A DNA stretch of 64,000 bases from Halorussus vallis (GCF_024138165.1 NZ_CP100000.1:1364001-1428000); one strand, 5' to 3'; positions 26,995-35,896 are shown, counted from the stretch's first letter. A program made the numbers and translations. Notes: generated from the sequence alone by a model not told the origin.

Positions 26995-27807
26995 CTACGA
27001 CCCGAGCACCGACAGCGGCGCAGCGTCGTCCCACCGGGGCGCGAACTCCTCGCGCACGTCGGCCGCGAACTCGGGATCCTTGAGGTCTATCATGGCGAAC
27101 GCCTCGCCGGGGTTCAGCGGGTTGTCGACCTCGATGCAGACCTCGATGCCGTCGATGAGGTTGAACGTCCCGCGGAGGTTCTCGGTGGTGCGGACCGCGA
27201 ACTTCGGATGGTCGGCCAGCGTCTCGGTGTAGCGCTCGCCCACGCTCGGCGGGAGCGTCTCGACGAGTTCCGGCGTCATCAGCAGCGACACCTCGACCTC
27301 GCGGTCCAGCGCCGCTTCGAGATGTTCGGCCACCACTTCGCCGACGTTGCCGAGGTCGAACTGCGCGGAGGTCCGGCCTGCGACCATGACGATGCGGTCG
27401 TCGGCGGCGTCGAGGCGCTCGACCAGCAGGTCGACGGAGTCCTCGGGGCCGACCGCCGCGGTCCAGAACTGCTCTTCGACCGGTTCGGCCGCGTCGAGTT
27501 CGTCGGTGAGGTCGTCGACGATGCCCTGATACTGTTCGGCCTGCTCGCTCAGTTCGGCGAGTTTGTCGTCGAGCAGGCGGTTCAGCGCTGTCTCCGGTTC
27601 GACGGCGACGTACTTCTTGGGCCGACTCGCGCTCTGAGAGCGCGCAAGGCTGTGAGTCTCCAGGCTCGACAGCACGTCGTAGATACGACCCATCGGGACG
27701 TCGCTCGCGCGCGACAACTCCTTGGCGGTTGTCGGGGCGGTGTTCAACAGCGCCCGGTACGCCCGGGCTTCGTACTCGGAGAGGCCGAGGTCACGCAGAC
27801 TCGCCAT
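26995..27807 (-). CDS. TrmB-family transcriptional regulator
   Basis: A 270-residue regulator with the TrmB N-terminal winged helix-turn-helix: LRDLGLSEYEARAYRALL, APTTAKELSRASDVPMGRIY and DVLSSLETHSLARSQSA. A short coiled coil (LNRLLDDKLAELSEQAEQYQ) leads to a phospholipase-D-like or ligand-binding C-terminal domain. Characterised members regulate sugar or redox genes; the ligand here is unknown. A TATA-like TTTAT on the minus strand about 28 nt before the ATG implies a leaderless transcript. Convergent with the mch pair, 34 nt apart. Confidence 0.9.
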   Translation of the reverse strand: MASLRDLGLSEYEARAYRALLNTAPTTAKELSRASDVPMGRIYDVLSSLETHSLARSQSASRPKKYVAVEPETALNRLLDDKLAELSEQAEQYQGIVDDLTDELDAAEPVEEQFWTAAVGPEDSVDLLVERLDAADDRIVMVAGRTSAQFDLGNVGEVVAEHLEAALDREVEVSLLMTPELVETLPPSVGERYTETLADHPKFAVRTTENLRGTFNLIDGIEVCIEVDNPLNPGEAFAMIDLKDPEFAADVREEFAPRWDDAAPLSVLGS

Positions 27808-27884
27808 ATGCGTGGGAATTACGCTCGCCCCACATAAACTCCCGCCCCGTTTTCACCGATGAGAATTCCACTCGGTTCGTCGCG

Positions 27885-27914
27885 GGGCCTCGGCGACCGC
27901 GGTCGCCGAGGCCC
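27885..27914 (-). terminator. 30-bp perfect palindrome after the DUF255 gene
   Basis: Arms 27885-27898 (GGGCCTCGGCGACC) and 27901-27914 are perfect reverse complements around GC, so the full 30 bp is palindromic. It lies 51 nt after the stop of the DUF255 gene and is the likely transcript-end hairpin, though it carries no oligo-T tract. Confidence 0.5.
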
Positions 27915-27964
27915 AGCGACTCGTCCCGCCGACGCTCCCCGCTCCGCCGCCCCATCGATTCCCG

Positions 27965-29668
27965 CTACTCCGCCGATTCGCCGACGCGCTCGCCGAGTTC
28001 GTCGGGCGTCCGGGCGGGTGCGGACGACTCGCCGTTCCGAATCACGTACGCGCACTCGTCCTCGTAGTCGCCGTCGCCGCCGGGAATCTCGCCCGCCGCC
28101 TCGGGAATCACGACCTTCTCGTGGTCGGCCATCCGGAGCGCAGCCCGGTGGAGGTCGGACCCGGCGTCGTCGGCCACCGCGATGACCAGCGGGTCGTCGC
28201 AGACCCGCGCGGCCGCCGTCGCGTAGCCCGCGACCTGCACGCCGAAGCGGTCGGCCGCACCAGCGAACGCGCCGACGGCGCCCTCGGCCGCCTCGCGGTA
28301 GCGGCCCTCGCCGGTCAGGAGCGCGAGGTCGACCAGCGCGTCGGCCATCTCGGCGTTGTCGTCGAGTGGCCGGAGCGGTTTCGAGAGCAGTCCCGGCCCC
28401 TCGCGCGGGCCGTCGACGAACGCCCCCGTCTCGTCCTGCAGATTCTCGATAGCCTGGTCGGCCACCTCGCGGGCGGCGTCGACGTAGCGGTCGTCGCCCA
28501 GCACCTGCCGGGCGGTCGTCAGCGCCGAGAGCAGGTGGGCGGCGTCGGCGAGCAGGCCCTCCTCGCCGACCGCTTCGTCACCTTCGTCGCTCGCCTCGCG
28601 GAAGTGGGTGGGAACGCCGTCCTCGACCAGTTCCGAGAGGACGTACTCCAGCGACCGCTCGGCGTAGGTCCGGGCGCGCTCGTCGTCGGTGTAGGCGTGG
28701 AGCGTCAACAGCGCGTCGGCGGCCATCGCGTTCCAGTCGGCGAACGCGGTCGAGTCGACCGCGGGCGGGTCGGCCGCCTCGCGGTCGCTCGGGTCGAGGC
28801 CGTAGTAACGGCTCACCGACCGGTCGTCCTCTATCTCCTCGCCCGGCGCCTGGCTCCCGGCGAACGCCTCGCCGTTCCAAAGCGTGGTCGTCAGATACTC
28901 GACCGTGCGCTCGGCGGGGTCGCGGTACTCCTCGTCGCCGGTGACCAGGTAGGCGTTCGCGAACGCCCGGACCAGCGCGGCGTTGGTCGACAGGAGTTTC
29001 TCGTGGTGGACCTCGGTCCAGTCGCGACCCTCGGCGAACCGGAAGAAACCGCCGTCGTACTCGTCGAACAGGTGGCGACCGACCGCGGTGAGACTCGCCA
29101 GCGCCTGCTCGCGCTCGCGCTTGAGCGCGAACTCGGCGGTCCGGGGCAGTGGGAACTTCTGGCTGTCGCCCCAGCCGCCGAAATCGCCGTCGAACTTCTC
29201 GTCCAGTTGCCCCGCCACGAGGCGCTCTATCTCGGGCGTGACCTCGCCCGCTGGCGGTTCCTCCCGGAGGCTCCGGGGGATTCGGGCGGCGTCCCGGCCC
29301 TTGTGGGTCCAGAGGTCGCGCACCCGCTCGACCACCTGGCGCATCCCGTCGACGCCGAGGTAGGTCGCGCCCGTCAGCAGGTCGCCCTCGGGCGTCGCGA
29401 ACACGGTCGAGGGAAACCCGCCGACGTTGTACCGCTCGCGCACCCGGGGCTGGCGGTCGATGTCCACCCGGACGGGAACGAACGAGTCGTTGAGGTTCGC
29501 CGCGACCATCGGGTTGCTGTAGGCCTCGCGGTCCATCTCGTGACACCACGAACACCACGTTGCGGACAGCGAGAGCAGGAGGGGTTCGTCCTCGGCCGCG
29601 GCCTCCTCGAAGGCCGCCGGCCCCCACTCGCGCCACTCGACTTTGGTCCCTTCGGCGCTCTCGTTCAT
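27965..29668 (-). CDS. DUF255 thioredoxin-fold protein (YyaL/spermatogenesis-associated 20 type)
   Basis: A 567-residue cytosolic protein. Residues ~10-130 form a thioredoxin-like domain with redox motif CSWC in SATWCSWCHEMDREAYSNP and the cis-proline region GGFPSTVFATPEG. The rest is an (alpha/alpha)6-barrel-like domain resembling glycoside hydrolases (e.g. FALKREREQALASLTAVG, DWNAMAADALLTLHAY). Many relatives have WCHWC; the haloarchaeal WCSWC keeps both cysteines. Exact substrate is unknown. It is shorter than the ~650-700 residues of many bacterial homologues. Confidence 0.9.
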   Translation of the reverse strand: MNESAEGTKVEWREWGPAAFEEAAAEDEPLLLSLSATWCSWCHEMDREAYSNPMVAANLNDSFVPVRVDIDRQPRVRERYNVGGFPSTVFATPEGDLLTGATYLGVDGMRQVVERVRDLWTHKGRDAARIPRSLREEPPAGEVTPEIERLVAGQLDEKFDGDFGGWGDSQKFPLPRTAEFALKREREQALASLTAVGRHLFDEYDGGFFRFAEGRDWTEVHHEKLLSTNAALVRAFANAYLVTGDEEYRDPAERTVEYLTTTLWNGEAFAGSQAPGEEIEDDRSVSRYYGLDPSDREAADPPAVDSTAFADWNAMAADALLTLHAYTDDERARTYAERSLEYVLSELVEDGVPTHFREASDEGDEAVGEEGLLADAAHLLSALTTARQVLGDDRYVDAAREVADQAIENLQDETGAFVDGPREGPGLLSKPLRPLDDNAEMADALVDLALLTGEGRYREAAEGAVGAFAGAADRFGVQVAGYATAAARVCDDPLVIAVADDAGSDLHRAALRMADHEKVVIPEAAGEIPGGDGDYEDECAYVIRNGESSAPARTPDELGERVGESAE

Positions 29669-29802
29669 CGTTGGTTCGTGGTTGGCCCCCGCCCGGGATG
29701 GGTCTTGCTATGTGGGTCGTGGGAGCGGAACCGGACGCGGTGAGCGCCGCGCCGACCTCCGACAGCGGGACGCTTACAACCCCGCACGCCGATATCCTAG
29801 AC

Positions 29803-30342
29803 GTGAATCAGACGCGGCTCCTGTTCGGCCTGGCGGCGGTGCTCGCCGGCATCGCCACCCTGGAGTTCGTCCTTGCGTTCGTCTACAGCCCCGCGCTGTT
29901 CGCCATCGCGGTGCCGTTCGCCGCCGCGGCGTACCTCGTGTGGTACCAGGCCAGCGGCCGCCTCCGCGACCGCGTCGAGGAGGGCCGCGCCGGGACCTAC
30001 CGCCGTGCCGAACCCGACCGCGGCGGTTTCGGCGCCGGCCCCCGCGACTCGTTCTCCGGACGGCGGGGCGGCTTCGACGCGGGCGGCGCTCGAGGTGCGC
30101 GCGGCGGCCAGACGCGGGCCGGCCCCGGCGGCCAGCGGGTCCGCCCGCCGGGCGAGTCGTCCGGTCCGAGCGTGAGCGAGGCCTACCGCAGACTGGGGCT
30201 GGACCCCGGCGCCGACCAGGCGGCGGTCAAGCGCGCCTACCGCGAGAAGGTCAAGTCGGTCCACCCTGACCGGGAGGGCGGCGACCAGGAGCAGTTCAAG
30301 CGTGTGAAGGAAGCGTACGAGAGATTACAGGAGCGCGCGTAG
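29803..30342 (+). CDS. Membrane-anchored J-domain protein
   Basis: A 179-residue protein with two N-terminal membrane helices (LLFGLAAVLAGIATLEFVLA, ALFAIAVPFAAAAYLVWYQ), a long Gly/Arg-rich linker, and a C-terminal J domain (SEAYRRLGLDPGADQAAVKR) with the HPD motif in VKSVHPDREGG that stimulates DnaK ATPase. It probably recruits Hsp70 to the membrane. Start: GTG at 29803 is chosen because it begins NQTRLLFGL just before the first helix and lies 27 nt after a TTACAA box; ATGs at 29698 and 29710 would add a non-hydrophobic stretch. Confidence 0.85.
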   Translation: MNQTRLLFGLAAVLAGIATLEFVLAFVYSPALFAIAVPFAAAAYLVWYQASGRLRDRVEEGRAGTYRRAEPDRGGFGAGPRDSFSGRRGGFDAGGARGARGGQTRAGPGGQRVRPPGESSGPSVSEAYRRLGLDPGADQAAVKRAYREKVKSVHPDREGGDQEQFKRVKEAYERLQERA

Positions 30343-30474
30343 GCGTTCGAAGTCCGAAACCGCCGCGAGCGAGGGTCTCGACCGCGTGAGTCGCCCCCGG
30401 GCGCGACCCCACCAATTTATTACGGGTGGCTCGTAACACATCGCTTACTTTCCGGCGACCCCGCCGTTTGCCCC

Positions 30475-31899
30475 ATGTTCGACCAACGTCCACAGTCCGG
30501 TGCCGCCCTCGCAGCGGTCGTCGTCCTCCTGGCCGCGACGCTCCCGCCGCTGGCGAGCGCCGGGACCGCGGCGAACGGTTCGTTCTCGCCGTCGGTGGTC
30601 CGCGAGGACCGCGGCGACGTGATGAACATCACCGTCACGACGCCGAAGGCGGGCACGCTGAACCTGGGGTCGCCCGAGCAGCACTTCTGGATACAGGCCA
30701 GTGTCGGGAAAGGCACCACCGAGATTCGGCTGAACACGTACAAAGCCGGCCGCGCGGGACGCTACTCGGTCGGCGAGATGGTGTGGGCCGAGAAGGGGTC
30801 GCTCGGTAACCTCCGGCTTCGAACCGACCCGCTGAGCAAACCGCTCGAAACCGCCGAGTACCCGATGAACGTCACGGCGAACGGCCACGAACAGGCCATC
30901 GGTGCGTTCGTCGTCGAGGAGCGCGAAACCAATACGATGGACGCCCGCATCGCGCCGAAGGCGACGAAGATATCGGACCTGAGCAATCCCGACCAGATCG
31001 CGGACGCGACGGTGCCACCGTGGAACAACGGCTCCGTCGCGGCGGAAGACTGGTTCGTCGTCCACGTCAACGCGTCGGGGCTGGCGGGGATGCTGAGGAA
31101 GGACCACCTGGGTCCCGGCGGAAACGACGGCGTTCGGATGAAGTTCACCCAGTCGGACGGCGGGATGAACGCCGACTCCCACGAGTTCTGGGGCGACGAC
31201 GTCGAGCGGTTCGTACGCGACGGCGGCGGTGACGGTTTCTCCGTGTTCGTCGATACGGGTGCACACGGAATCGAGCCGGGGTCGGCGTACAACGTCACCT
31301 TCACCGTCACCCCCGAGAGCGAACTCACCGACGAAACCGAAACCGTCTCGACGAGGATGCGGGTCGTGCCCCGGCGGATACACGTCAATCGGAACGGCCC
31401 CGGCGACAAGGTCGTAGTCGAAGGAAAGACGAAGATTAGCGGGACGACCACCTACACGCCCGGGACGACCATCAACATCAGCGCGCGCGACGAGGACCTT
31501 CCGCCGATTCTCATGTCGAAGACCGTGACCGTGAAATCCGACCGGACCTTCGCGACCACGTTCGACTTCTCTGACCTCGAACCCGGCAGAGAATTCGAGA
31601 TTCGTCTGCCGGACCAGCGAGCGACGCTTCAGGCGGTCGTCGCTATCAGGAAGACGACGACCCCCGAAACAACGGAAACCGCGACTCCCACCGCGACACC
31701 GACGACGACCACCACGACGCCCGGCACGACCGCCGGGATGACGCAGGTGCCCGTCAGGGACACCGAACGCCCGCTGACCGCACGCCCCGTCGAGGAAGCG
31801 AACGGCGGAAGCAGTCTCGTCCCGGGGTTCGACGCCGGCCTCGCGGTGGTGGCGCTGGCGGTCGCACTGCTCGCGGCCCGGCGGAGGGCAGGGCGATGA
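30475..31899 (+). CDS. BGTF-type surface protein with PGF-CTERM anchor
   Basis: A 474-residue exported protein. A signal peptide (AALAAVVVLLAATLPPLASA) is followed by domains like those of haloarchaeal BGTF surface proteins: FSPSVVREDRGDVMNITVTT, then an acidic beta-rich body with FVVHVNASGLAG and a late Ig-like domain (VVEGKTKISGTTTYTPGTTI). A Thr/Pro-rich stretch likely to be O-glycosylated precedes the C-terminal SLVPGFDAG, hydrophobic helix and ARRRAGR, a PGF-CTERM signal cut by archaeosortase. It should sit in or beside the S-layer. Its own promoter may be the ATTTATTA box at ~30414. Confidence 0.88.
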   Translation: MFDQRPQSGAALAAVVVLLAATLPPLASAGTAANGSFSPSVVREDRGDVMNITVTTPKAGTLNLGSPEQHFWIQASVGKGTTEIRLNTYKAGRAGRYSVGEMVWAEKGSLGNLRLRTDPLSKPLETAEYPMNVTANGHEQAIGAFVVEERETNTMDARIAPKATKISDLSNPDQIADATVPPWNNGSVAAEDWFVVHVNASGLAGMLRKDHLGPGGNDGVRMKFTQSDGGMNADSHEFWGDDVERFVRDGGGDGFSVFVDTGAHGIEPGSAYNVTFTVTPESELTDETETVSTRMRVVPRRIHVNRNGPGDKVVVEGKTKISGTTTYTPGTTINISARDEDLPPILMSKTVTVKSDRTFATTFDFSDLEPGREFEIRLPDQRATLQAVVAIRKTTTPETTETATPTATPTTTTTTPGTTAGMTQVPVRDTERPLTARPVEEANGGSSLVPGFDAGLAVVALAVALLAARRRAGR

Positions 31900-31907
31900 T
31901 TTTTATA
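31900..31907 (+). promoter_or_regulatory. TATA box of the Mrr-like membrane protein gene
   Basis: TTTTTATA immediately follows the BGTF gene stop, predicting a start near 31930 and a leader of ~27 nt to the ATG at 31957. Confidence 0.6.
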
Positions 31908-31956
31908 GGGAGGCCGAGATGATGGAGTCGAACGACGCCGCCCCACGGTGAATACG

Positions 31957-33006
31957 ATGTCGAAGGAGATGGATCGGTCAACGTTCGGTGAGTTCGTCGC
32001 GGCCCTCTGGGAGCAACAGGGCTGGCAGACGCAGGTCAAGCGCGACGGCCAGAAGGTGTTCGTCGCGGTCCAGCGCCCGCAGACGGGCGAGGAGGGTCTG
32101 CTGTGGGCGATTCCGGCGGGCGAGGACGAGATCGGCGGCAAGCAGGTCCAGCAGTTCGCGAAACTCGGCCAACAGTACGAGGTCGAGGAGTCGGCCATCG
32201 TGACCGCCGGCACCGTCTCCGAACACGCCCGCAAGGCGGCCTCCTCCACCGGCGTCGAACTCCTCGACGGGGAGGGCGTCGCGACGCTCGTCCGACAGCG
32301 GGGCCTCGAAGACCTCGTGCGGAAGTTCGAGGGTGACGCGACCGACGGCGACGGAGACTCAGACGCCGGGGCGAGCGGCGACGCGTCGCCGCTCGCCCCG
32401 GCGAAAGCCGTCGTCGGTCGCGTCGCGAGCGCCGTCGGAGGCGCCGACGGTCTGCCGGTTTCGGGGACCGTCGCGGTGGCCGTGGTGGTCGTCGCGGCCG
32501 TCCTCGCGGCGGGCGTGCTCTTCGGTCCGTCGCTGCCGATTCCGTTCCTCGGCGGCGGAGACGACGCCGGCGCGGCCGGTCCTGTCTCGGCCGCGCCGGC
32601 GCCGAACGGGAGCGCCACACTCCACGTCGGATGGGACGCGAAGGTCGTGGACACGATCGACCCGAACGAGAGCGACGAGGTCGCCTACTACCCGCCGGAG
32701 GGCGAGCGGTTCGTCGTCGTCTACCTGAACGTCACCCACGTCGGCGACGAGGAACTGGAACTCCGCCAGCGAGACTTCAAACTCCAAAGCGGGAACGAAA
32801 CCCACGGCTTCCGGCCGCTGGCCGGGACCGACGGCTTCTTCGACCACCCGATGGGACCGGGCCGCAACTACAAGGGCTGGACCGCCTTCACGGTCCCGAA
32901 GGGGACGACGGGGACGCTCGTCTACGACGGCAACGCGAGCGTCGCCGTGGAGTTCGAGCGCGAACCCGACCTGGACGAGAAGATCTCGCTGAAAGTCCGG
33001 GGCTGA
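31957..33006 (+). CDS. Membrane protein with degenerate Mrr-like restriction-endonuclease domain and extracytoplasmic DUF4352-like domain
   Basis: A 349-residue protein in three parts. Residues ~5-125 resemble Mrr_cat (FGEFVAALWEQQGWQTQVKR, ESAIVTAGTVSEHARKAA, GVELLDGEGVATLVRQR), but the usual catalytic QxK position reads LLWAIPAG, so nuclease activity is doubtful. One membrane helix (GTVAVAVVVVAAVLAAGVLF) leads to an outside beta-sandwich (GERFVVVYLNVTHVGDEELE) like DUF4352. The ATG at 31957 is preferred to a GTG three codons upstream. A 40-bp perfect palindrome lies in the linker before the helix. It may sense or tether rather than cut DNA. Confidence 0.8.
   Translation: MSKEMDRSTFGEFVAALWEQQGWQTQVKRDGQKVFVAVQRPQTGEEGLLWAIPAGEDEIGGKQVQQFAKLGQQYEVEESAIVTAGTVSEHARKAASSTGVELLDGEGVATLVRQRGLEDLVRKFEGDATDGDGDSDAGASGDASPLAPAKAVVGRVASAVGGADGLPVSGTVAVAVVVVAAVLAAGVLFGPSLPIPFLGGGDDAGAAGPVSAAPAPNGSATLHVGWDAKVVDTIDPNESDEVAYYPPEGERFVVVYLNVTHVGDEELELRQRDFKLQSGNETHGFRPLAGTDGFFDHPMGPGRNYKGWTAFTVPKGTTGTLVYDGNASVAVEFEREPDLDEKISLKVRG
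32364..32403. repeat. 40-bp perfect palindrome inside coding sequence
   Basis: Arms 32364-32383 and 32384-32403 are exact reverse complements with no spacer. It encodes the linker DAGASGDASPLAPA between the Mrr-like domain and the membrane helix. Confidence 0.9.
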
Positions 33007-33110
33007 GAGGACCGAGCCACACCCGCGTTTTCGGCGACGCTCGGCCCCGAGGGACGCCTCCGGTTCGAATCCGGCGCGTGGGTAACGTAGACGTACGTAT
33101 CCGGGCAAGG

Positions 33111-33118
33111 CTTTTCAT
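33111..33118 (+). promoter_or_regulatory. TATA-like box of the GTPBP1-like gene
   Basis: CTTTTCAT centred ~27 nt before the ATG at 33141, consistent with a leaderless transcript. Confidence 0.5.
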
Positions 33119-33140
33119 GTATCCGCCCTAAACCGCGCGT

Positions 33141-34769
33141 ATGTGCCCTGACCGGGCCGTGTTACAGCGAGCCCTCGACCGCGGCGAGCGGGAGGGCGGC
33201 AGCGTCGAATTCAAGGAGCGCCTCGCGAAGGACGTCCACCTCGTGGAGGGCCGGATGGAGAGCCTGGCCGCGCAACTGCGCCACCGGGTGCTGTCGGGCG
33301 ACGGCGAGGCGACGTACGTCGTCGGCGTCACCGACGACGGCGGCATCGCGGGCATCAGCCACGACGCGTTCTCCGAGTCGATGGACGTGCTGAGCCTGCT
33401 CGCCGAGGAGGCGGGTGCCCACATCGAGGACGTACAGACGTGGGGCATCGACGCCGACGGCAACGCCAGCAGGAGCGGCGACGCCAAGGGACTCGTCGGC
33501 GTCGCCACGATTCGCGAAGGCGCCATGCTCGACACCGACAGCGACCACATCGTCGTCGGGACGGCGGGCCACGTCGACCACGGCAAGTCGACGCTGGTCG
33601 GGTCGCTGGTCACCGGCCAACCCGACGACGGCGAGGGCGGCACCCGCGGCTACCTCGACGTCCAGCCCCACGAGGTCGAACGGGGCCTCTCGGCCGACCT
33701 CTCCTACGCCGTCTACGGCTTCGACGACGACGGTCCGGTCCGGATGGACAACCCCCACCGCAAGACCGACCGCGCTCGCGTGGTCGAGGAGTCCGAGCGC
33801 CTCGTCTCGTTCGTCGACACCGTCGGCCATGAACCGTGGCTCCGGACGACGATTCGCGGCCTGGTCGGCCAGAAACTCGACTACGGCCTGCTCACCGTGG
33901 CGGCCGACGACGGCCCGACGAAGACGACTCGCGAGCACCTCGGCGTGCTGCTGGCGACCGAACTGCCGACCATCGTCGCCATCACGAAGGTCGACGCGGT
34001 GACCGACGAGCGCGCCCTGGAGGTCGAGCGCGAGGTCGAGCGACTCCTGCGGGACGTGGGCAAGACGCCCCTGCGCGTCGAGCGCCACGGCGTCGAGGCC
34101 GCCCTGGAGGAGATCGGCGAGAACGTCGTCCCGGTGCTGACGACCAGCGCGGTCACGATGGACGGCCTCGACGAACTCGACGAACTGTTCGAGCGCCTGC
34201 CGAAGACGACCGCCGACAGCGGCCCGTTCCGGATGTACATCGACCGGACCTACTCGGTGACCGGCGTCGGCGCGGTCGCCTCGGGCACCATCATGTCCGG
34301 CGAGGTCAAGGCCGGCGACGAACTGCTCGTGGGACCGATGGCCGACGGCGCGTTCCGCGAGGTGGAGGTCCGCTCCATCGAGATGCACTACCACCGCGTC
34401 GACCAGGCGAAGGCGGGTCGCATCGTCGGCATCGCGCTGAAGGGCGTCCGGGAGGCCGACATCGAGCGCGGGATGGTGCTGTTACCGGCCGACTCCGACC
34501 CGGAACCGGTCCGGGAGTTCGAGGCCGAGGTCGTCGTGCTCAACCACCCGACCCGCATCGGCGACGGCTACGAACCGGTCGTCCACCTCGAAACCGTGAG
34601 CGAGGCTGCCGAGTTCCACCCGCAGGGCGGCCAACTCCTGCCGGGCGACTCGGGCAAGACCCGCGTGCGATTCAAGTTCCGGTCGTACCTCGTCGAGGAG
34701 GGCCAGAAGTTCGTCTTCCGCGAGGGCCAGAGCAAGGGCGTCGGCACCGTGACCGACGTGAACCCGTGA
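33141..34769 (+). CDS. GTPBP1-like translational GTPase
   Basis: A 542-residue protein of the EF-Tu superfamily. Residues ~1-130 form an N-terminal domain with EGGSVEFKERLAK and ATYVVGVTDDGGIAGI, recalling AlbA/Schlafen-like folds. The GTPase has G1 GHVDHGKS (143-150), G3 DTVGHEPW (Asp226) and G4 TKVD (282-285), followed by beta-barrel domains (YSVTGVGAVASGTIMSGEVK). Archaeal members of COG5258 are close to eukaryotic GTPBP1/2, which act in ribosome rescue and mRNA decay. The ATG at 33141 follows its own TATA-like box. A Vms1-like rescue factor gene lies 1.2 kb downstream. Confidence 0.92.
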   Translation: MCPDRAVLQRALDRGEREGGSVEFKERLAKDVHLVEGRMESLAAQLRHRVLSGDGEATYVVGVTDDGGIAGISHDAFSESMDVLSLLAEEAGAHIEDVQTWGIDADGNASRSGDAKGLVGVATIREGAMLDTDSDHIVVGTAGHVDHGKSTLVGSLVTGQPDDGEGGTRGYLDVQPHEVERGLSADLSYAVYGFDDDGPVRMDNPHRKTDRARVVEESERLVSFVDTVGHEPWLRTTIRGLVGQKLDYGLLTVAADDGPTKTTREHLGVLLATELPTIVAITKVDAVTDERALEVEREVERLLRDVGKTPLRVERHGVEAALEEIGENVVPVLTTSAVTMDGLDELDELFERLPKTTADSGPFRMYIDRTYSVTGVGAVASGTIMSGEVKAGDELLVGPMADGAFREVEVRSIEMHYHRVDQAKAGRIVGIALKGVREADIERGMVLLPADSDPEPVREFEAEVVVLNHPTRIGDGYEPVVHLETVSEAAEFHPQGGQLLPGDSGKTRVRFKFRSYLVEEGQKFVFREGQSKGVGTVTDVNP

Positions 34770-34798
34770 ACTAATCCTCTCGTCGGGCGGATACGTCC

Positions 34799-35125
34799 AT
34801 GAACCGACCGCGCGCGGTCGACCTCGCCGCGAAACTGCTGGCCGCCGTCCTGTTCGCCCTGAGCCTCGCCGCCCTGGCGTTCGCGGTTCGGGGTGGGACG
34901 ACCGACGAACTCGTCACTGCCCTGTTGGGTACCTACCTGACGGGCGCGCTCGCGGTCGGCGTCTTCCGCGACCTGACCGACACCCGCGGCTGGCGAATCG
35001 CGTTCTTCTCCGGCGTGACCGTCTGGGCGGGCTACGACTACGCCACCGGCGGCGACGCGTTCGCGCTCGTACTGCTCGTCGTCGGGGTCGCGATGGTCGC
35101 GGCGGCCGCGTTCGGCGTCGAGTAG
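34799..35125 (+). CDS. Four-helix membrane protein, unknown family
   Basis: A 108-residue protein with about four membrane helices: LLAAVLFALSLAALAFAV, LVTALLGTYLTGALAVGVF, WRIAFFSGVTVWAGYDYA and FALVLLVVGVAMVAAAAFG. It starts 29 nt after the GTPBP1-like gene and could be co-transcribed with it. There are no charged catalytic motifs. No family is recognised. It ends 3 nt before the convergent HAD gene. Confidence 0.7.
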   Translation: MNRPRAVDLAAKLLAAVLFALSLAALAFAVRGGTTDELVTALLGTYLTGALAVGVFRDLTDTRGWRIAFFSGVTVWAGYDYATGGDAFALVLLVVGVAMVAAAAFGVE

Positions 35126-35128
35126 CTG

Positions 35129-35896
35129 CTACTCCGACGCCGCCAGCCACGGTCGGTCGGCGAGCGCCGCCAGCGATTCGAACGCGAAATGGGGTTCGGG
35201 GTCGGGTTCGACGTCCGCTTCGGCGGGGTACCACACCGACCGGAGGCCGGCGGCGTGGGCGCCCGCGACGTCCGCCGACAGCGAGTTTCCGACGAAGACG
35301 GCGCGCTCGGGCCGCGACCCCAGCGCGTCGAGCGCGACCTCGAACGGTTCGGGGTCGGGCTTGGCGGCGGTGTCGTAGCCGGCGAACACGGCCGTCTCGA
35401 AGCGGTCGGCGAGGCCGCTGGCCTCCAGTTTCGCCGTCTGGGCGTCCGGCGGACCGTTGGTAATCACGCCGAGGGCGTGGTCGGCCGCCAGCGACTCGAC
35501 GACATCGGCCGCGCCCGGGAGTGTACGAACGCGCGAGTGGTCGCGCTCCTCGCGGTAGGCCGCCGCGACCGCGCGGGCGTCCTCCGGGTCGCGGCCGCAC
35601 TCCTCGGCGATGGCGGCGAAGCAGTTCGCCCGACCTTCGGTGATGGAGACGCCGGGGCCCATGTGGTCGTCGAAGCGGTCGAGGTACGCCTGGAACTCGA
35701 AGAAGGGGTCGACGCCGGCCGCCTCGAACGACCGGGCGAGCAGTTCCCCGGCGGGTCGCTCGTACTCCACGAGCGTCCCGTCGAGGTCGAAGAGCACGGC
35801 GTCGACGGAGCGGTCGGCGTCCGTGGCGGCGTGTACGTCGATGGAGGAACGGGCGTCCGACGTGGCGTCGGTCGAGGCGTCGGTAGGTGCGGGCAT
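35129..35896 (-). CDS. HAD-family hydrolase
   Basis: A 255-residue phosphatase-type enzyme. After a Thr/Asp/Ala-rich N-terminus the HAD motifs appear: motif I VLFDLDGTLVEYE with nucleophile and acid-base aspartates, motif II LGVITNGPP, motif III lysine in AAKPDPEPFEVALDALG, and motif IV FVGNSLSADVAGAHAAG. The cap between motifs I and II resembles the phosphoglycolate-phosphatase type. Substrate is not predictable. Start at 35896 is the first ATG; the frame upstream to 36376 is a shadow of the Vms1-like gene. Confidence 0.9.
   Translation of the reverse strand: MPAPTDASTDATSDARSSIDVHAATDADRSVDAVLFDLDGTLVEYERPAGELLARSFEAAGVDPFFEFQAYLDRFDDHMGPGVSITEGRANCFAAIAEECGRDPEDARAVAAAYREERDHSRVRTLPGAADVVESLAADHALGVITNGPPDAQTAKLEASGLADRFETAVFAGYDTAAKPDPEPFEVALDALGSRPERAVFVGNSLSADVAGAHAAGLRSVWYPAEADVEPDPEPHFAFESLAALADRPWLAASE

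Noticed and set aside
25451-27232. 593-codon frame overlapping mch
   Set aside because: Arginine/glycine-rich shadow in another register of mch and its neighbour.
29560-29802. Longer J-protein start upstream of 29803
   Set aside because: Adds ~80 residues that overlap the divergent DUF255 gene; the GTG at 29803 fits the promoter and membrane helix.
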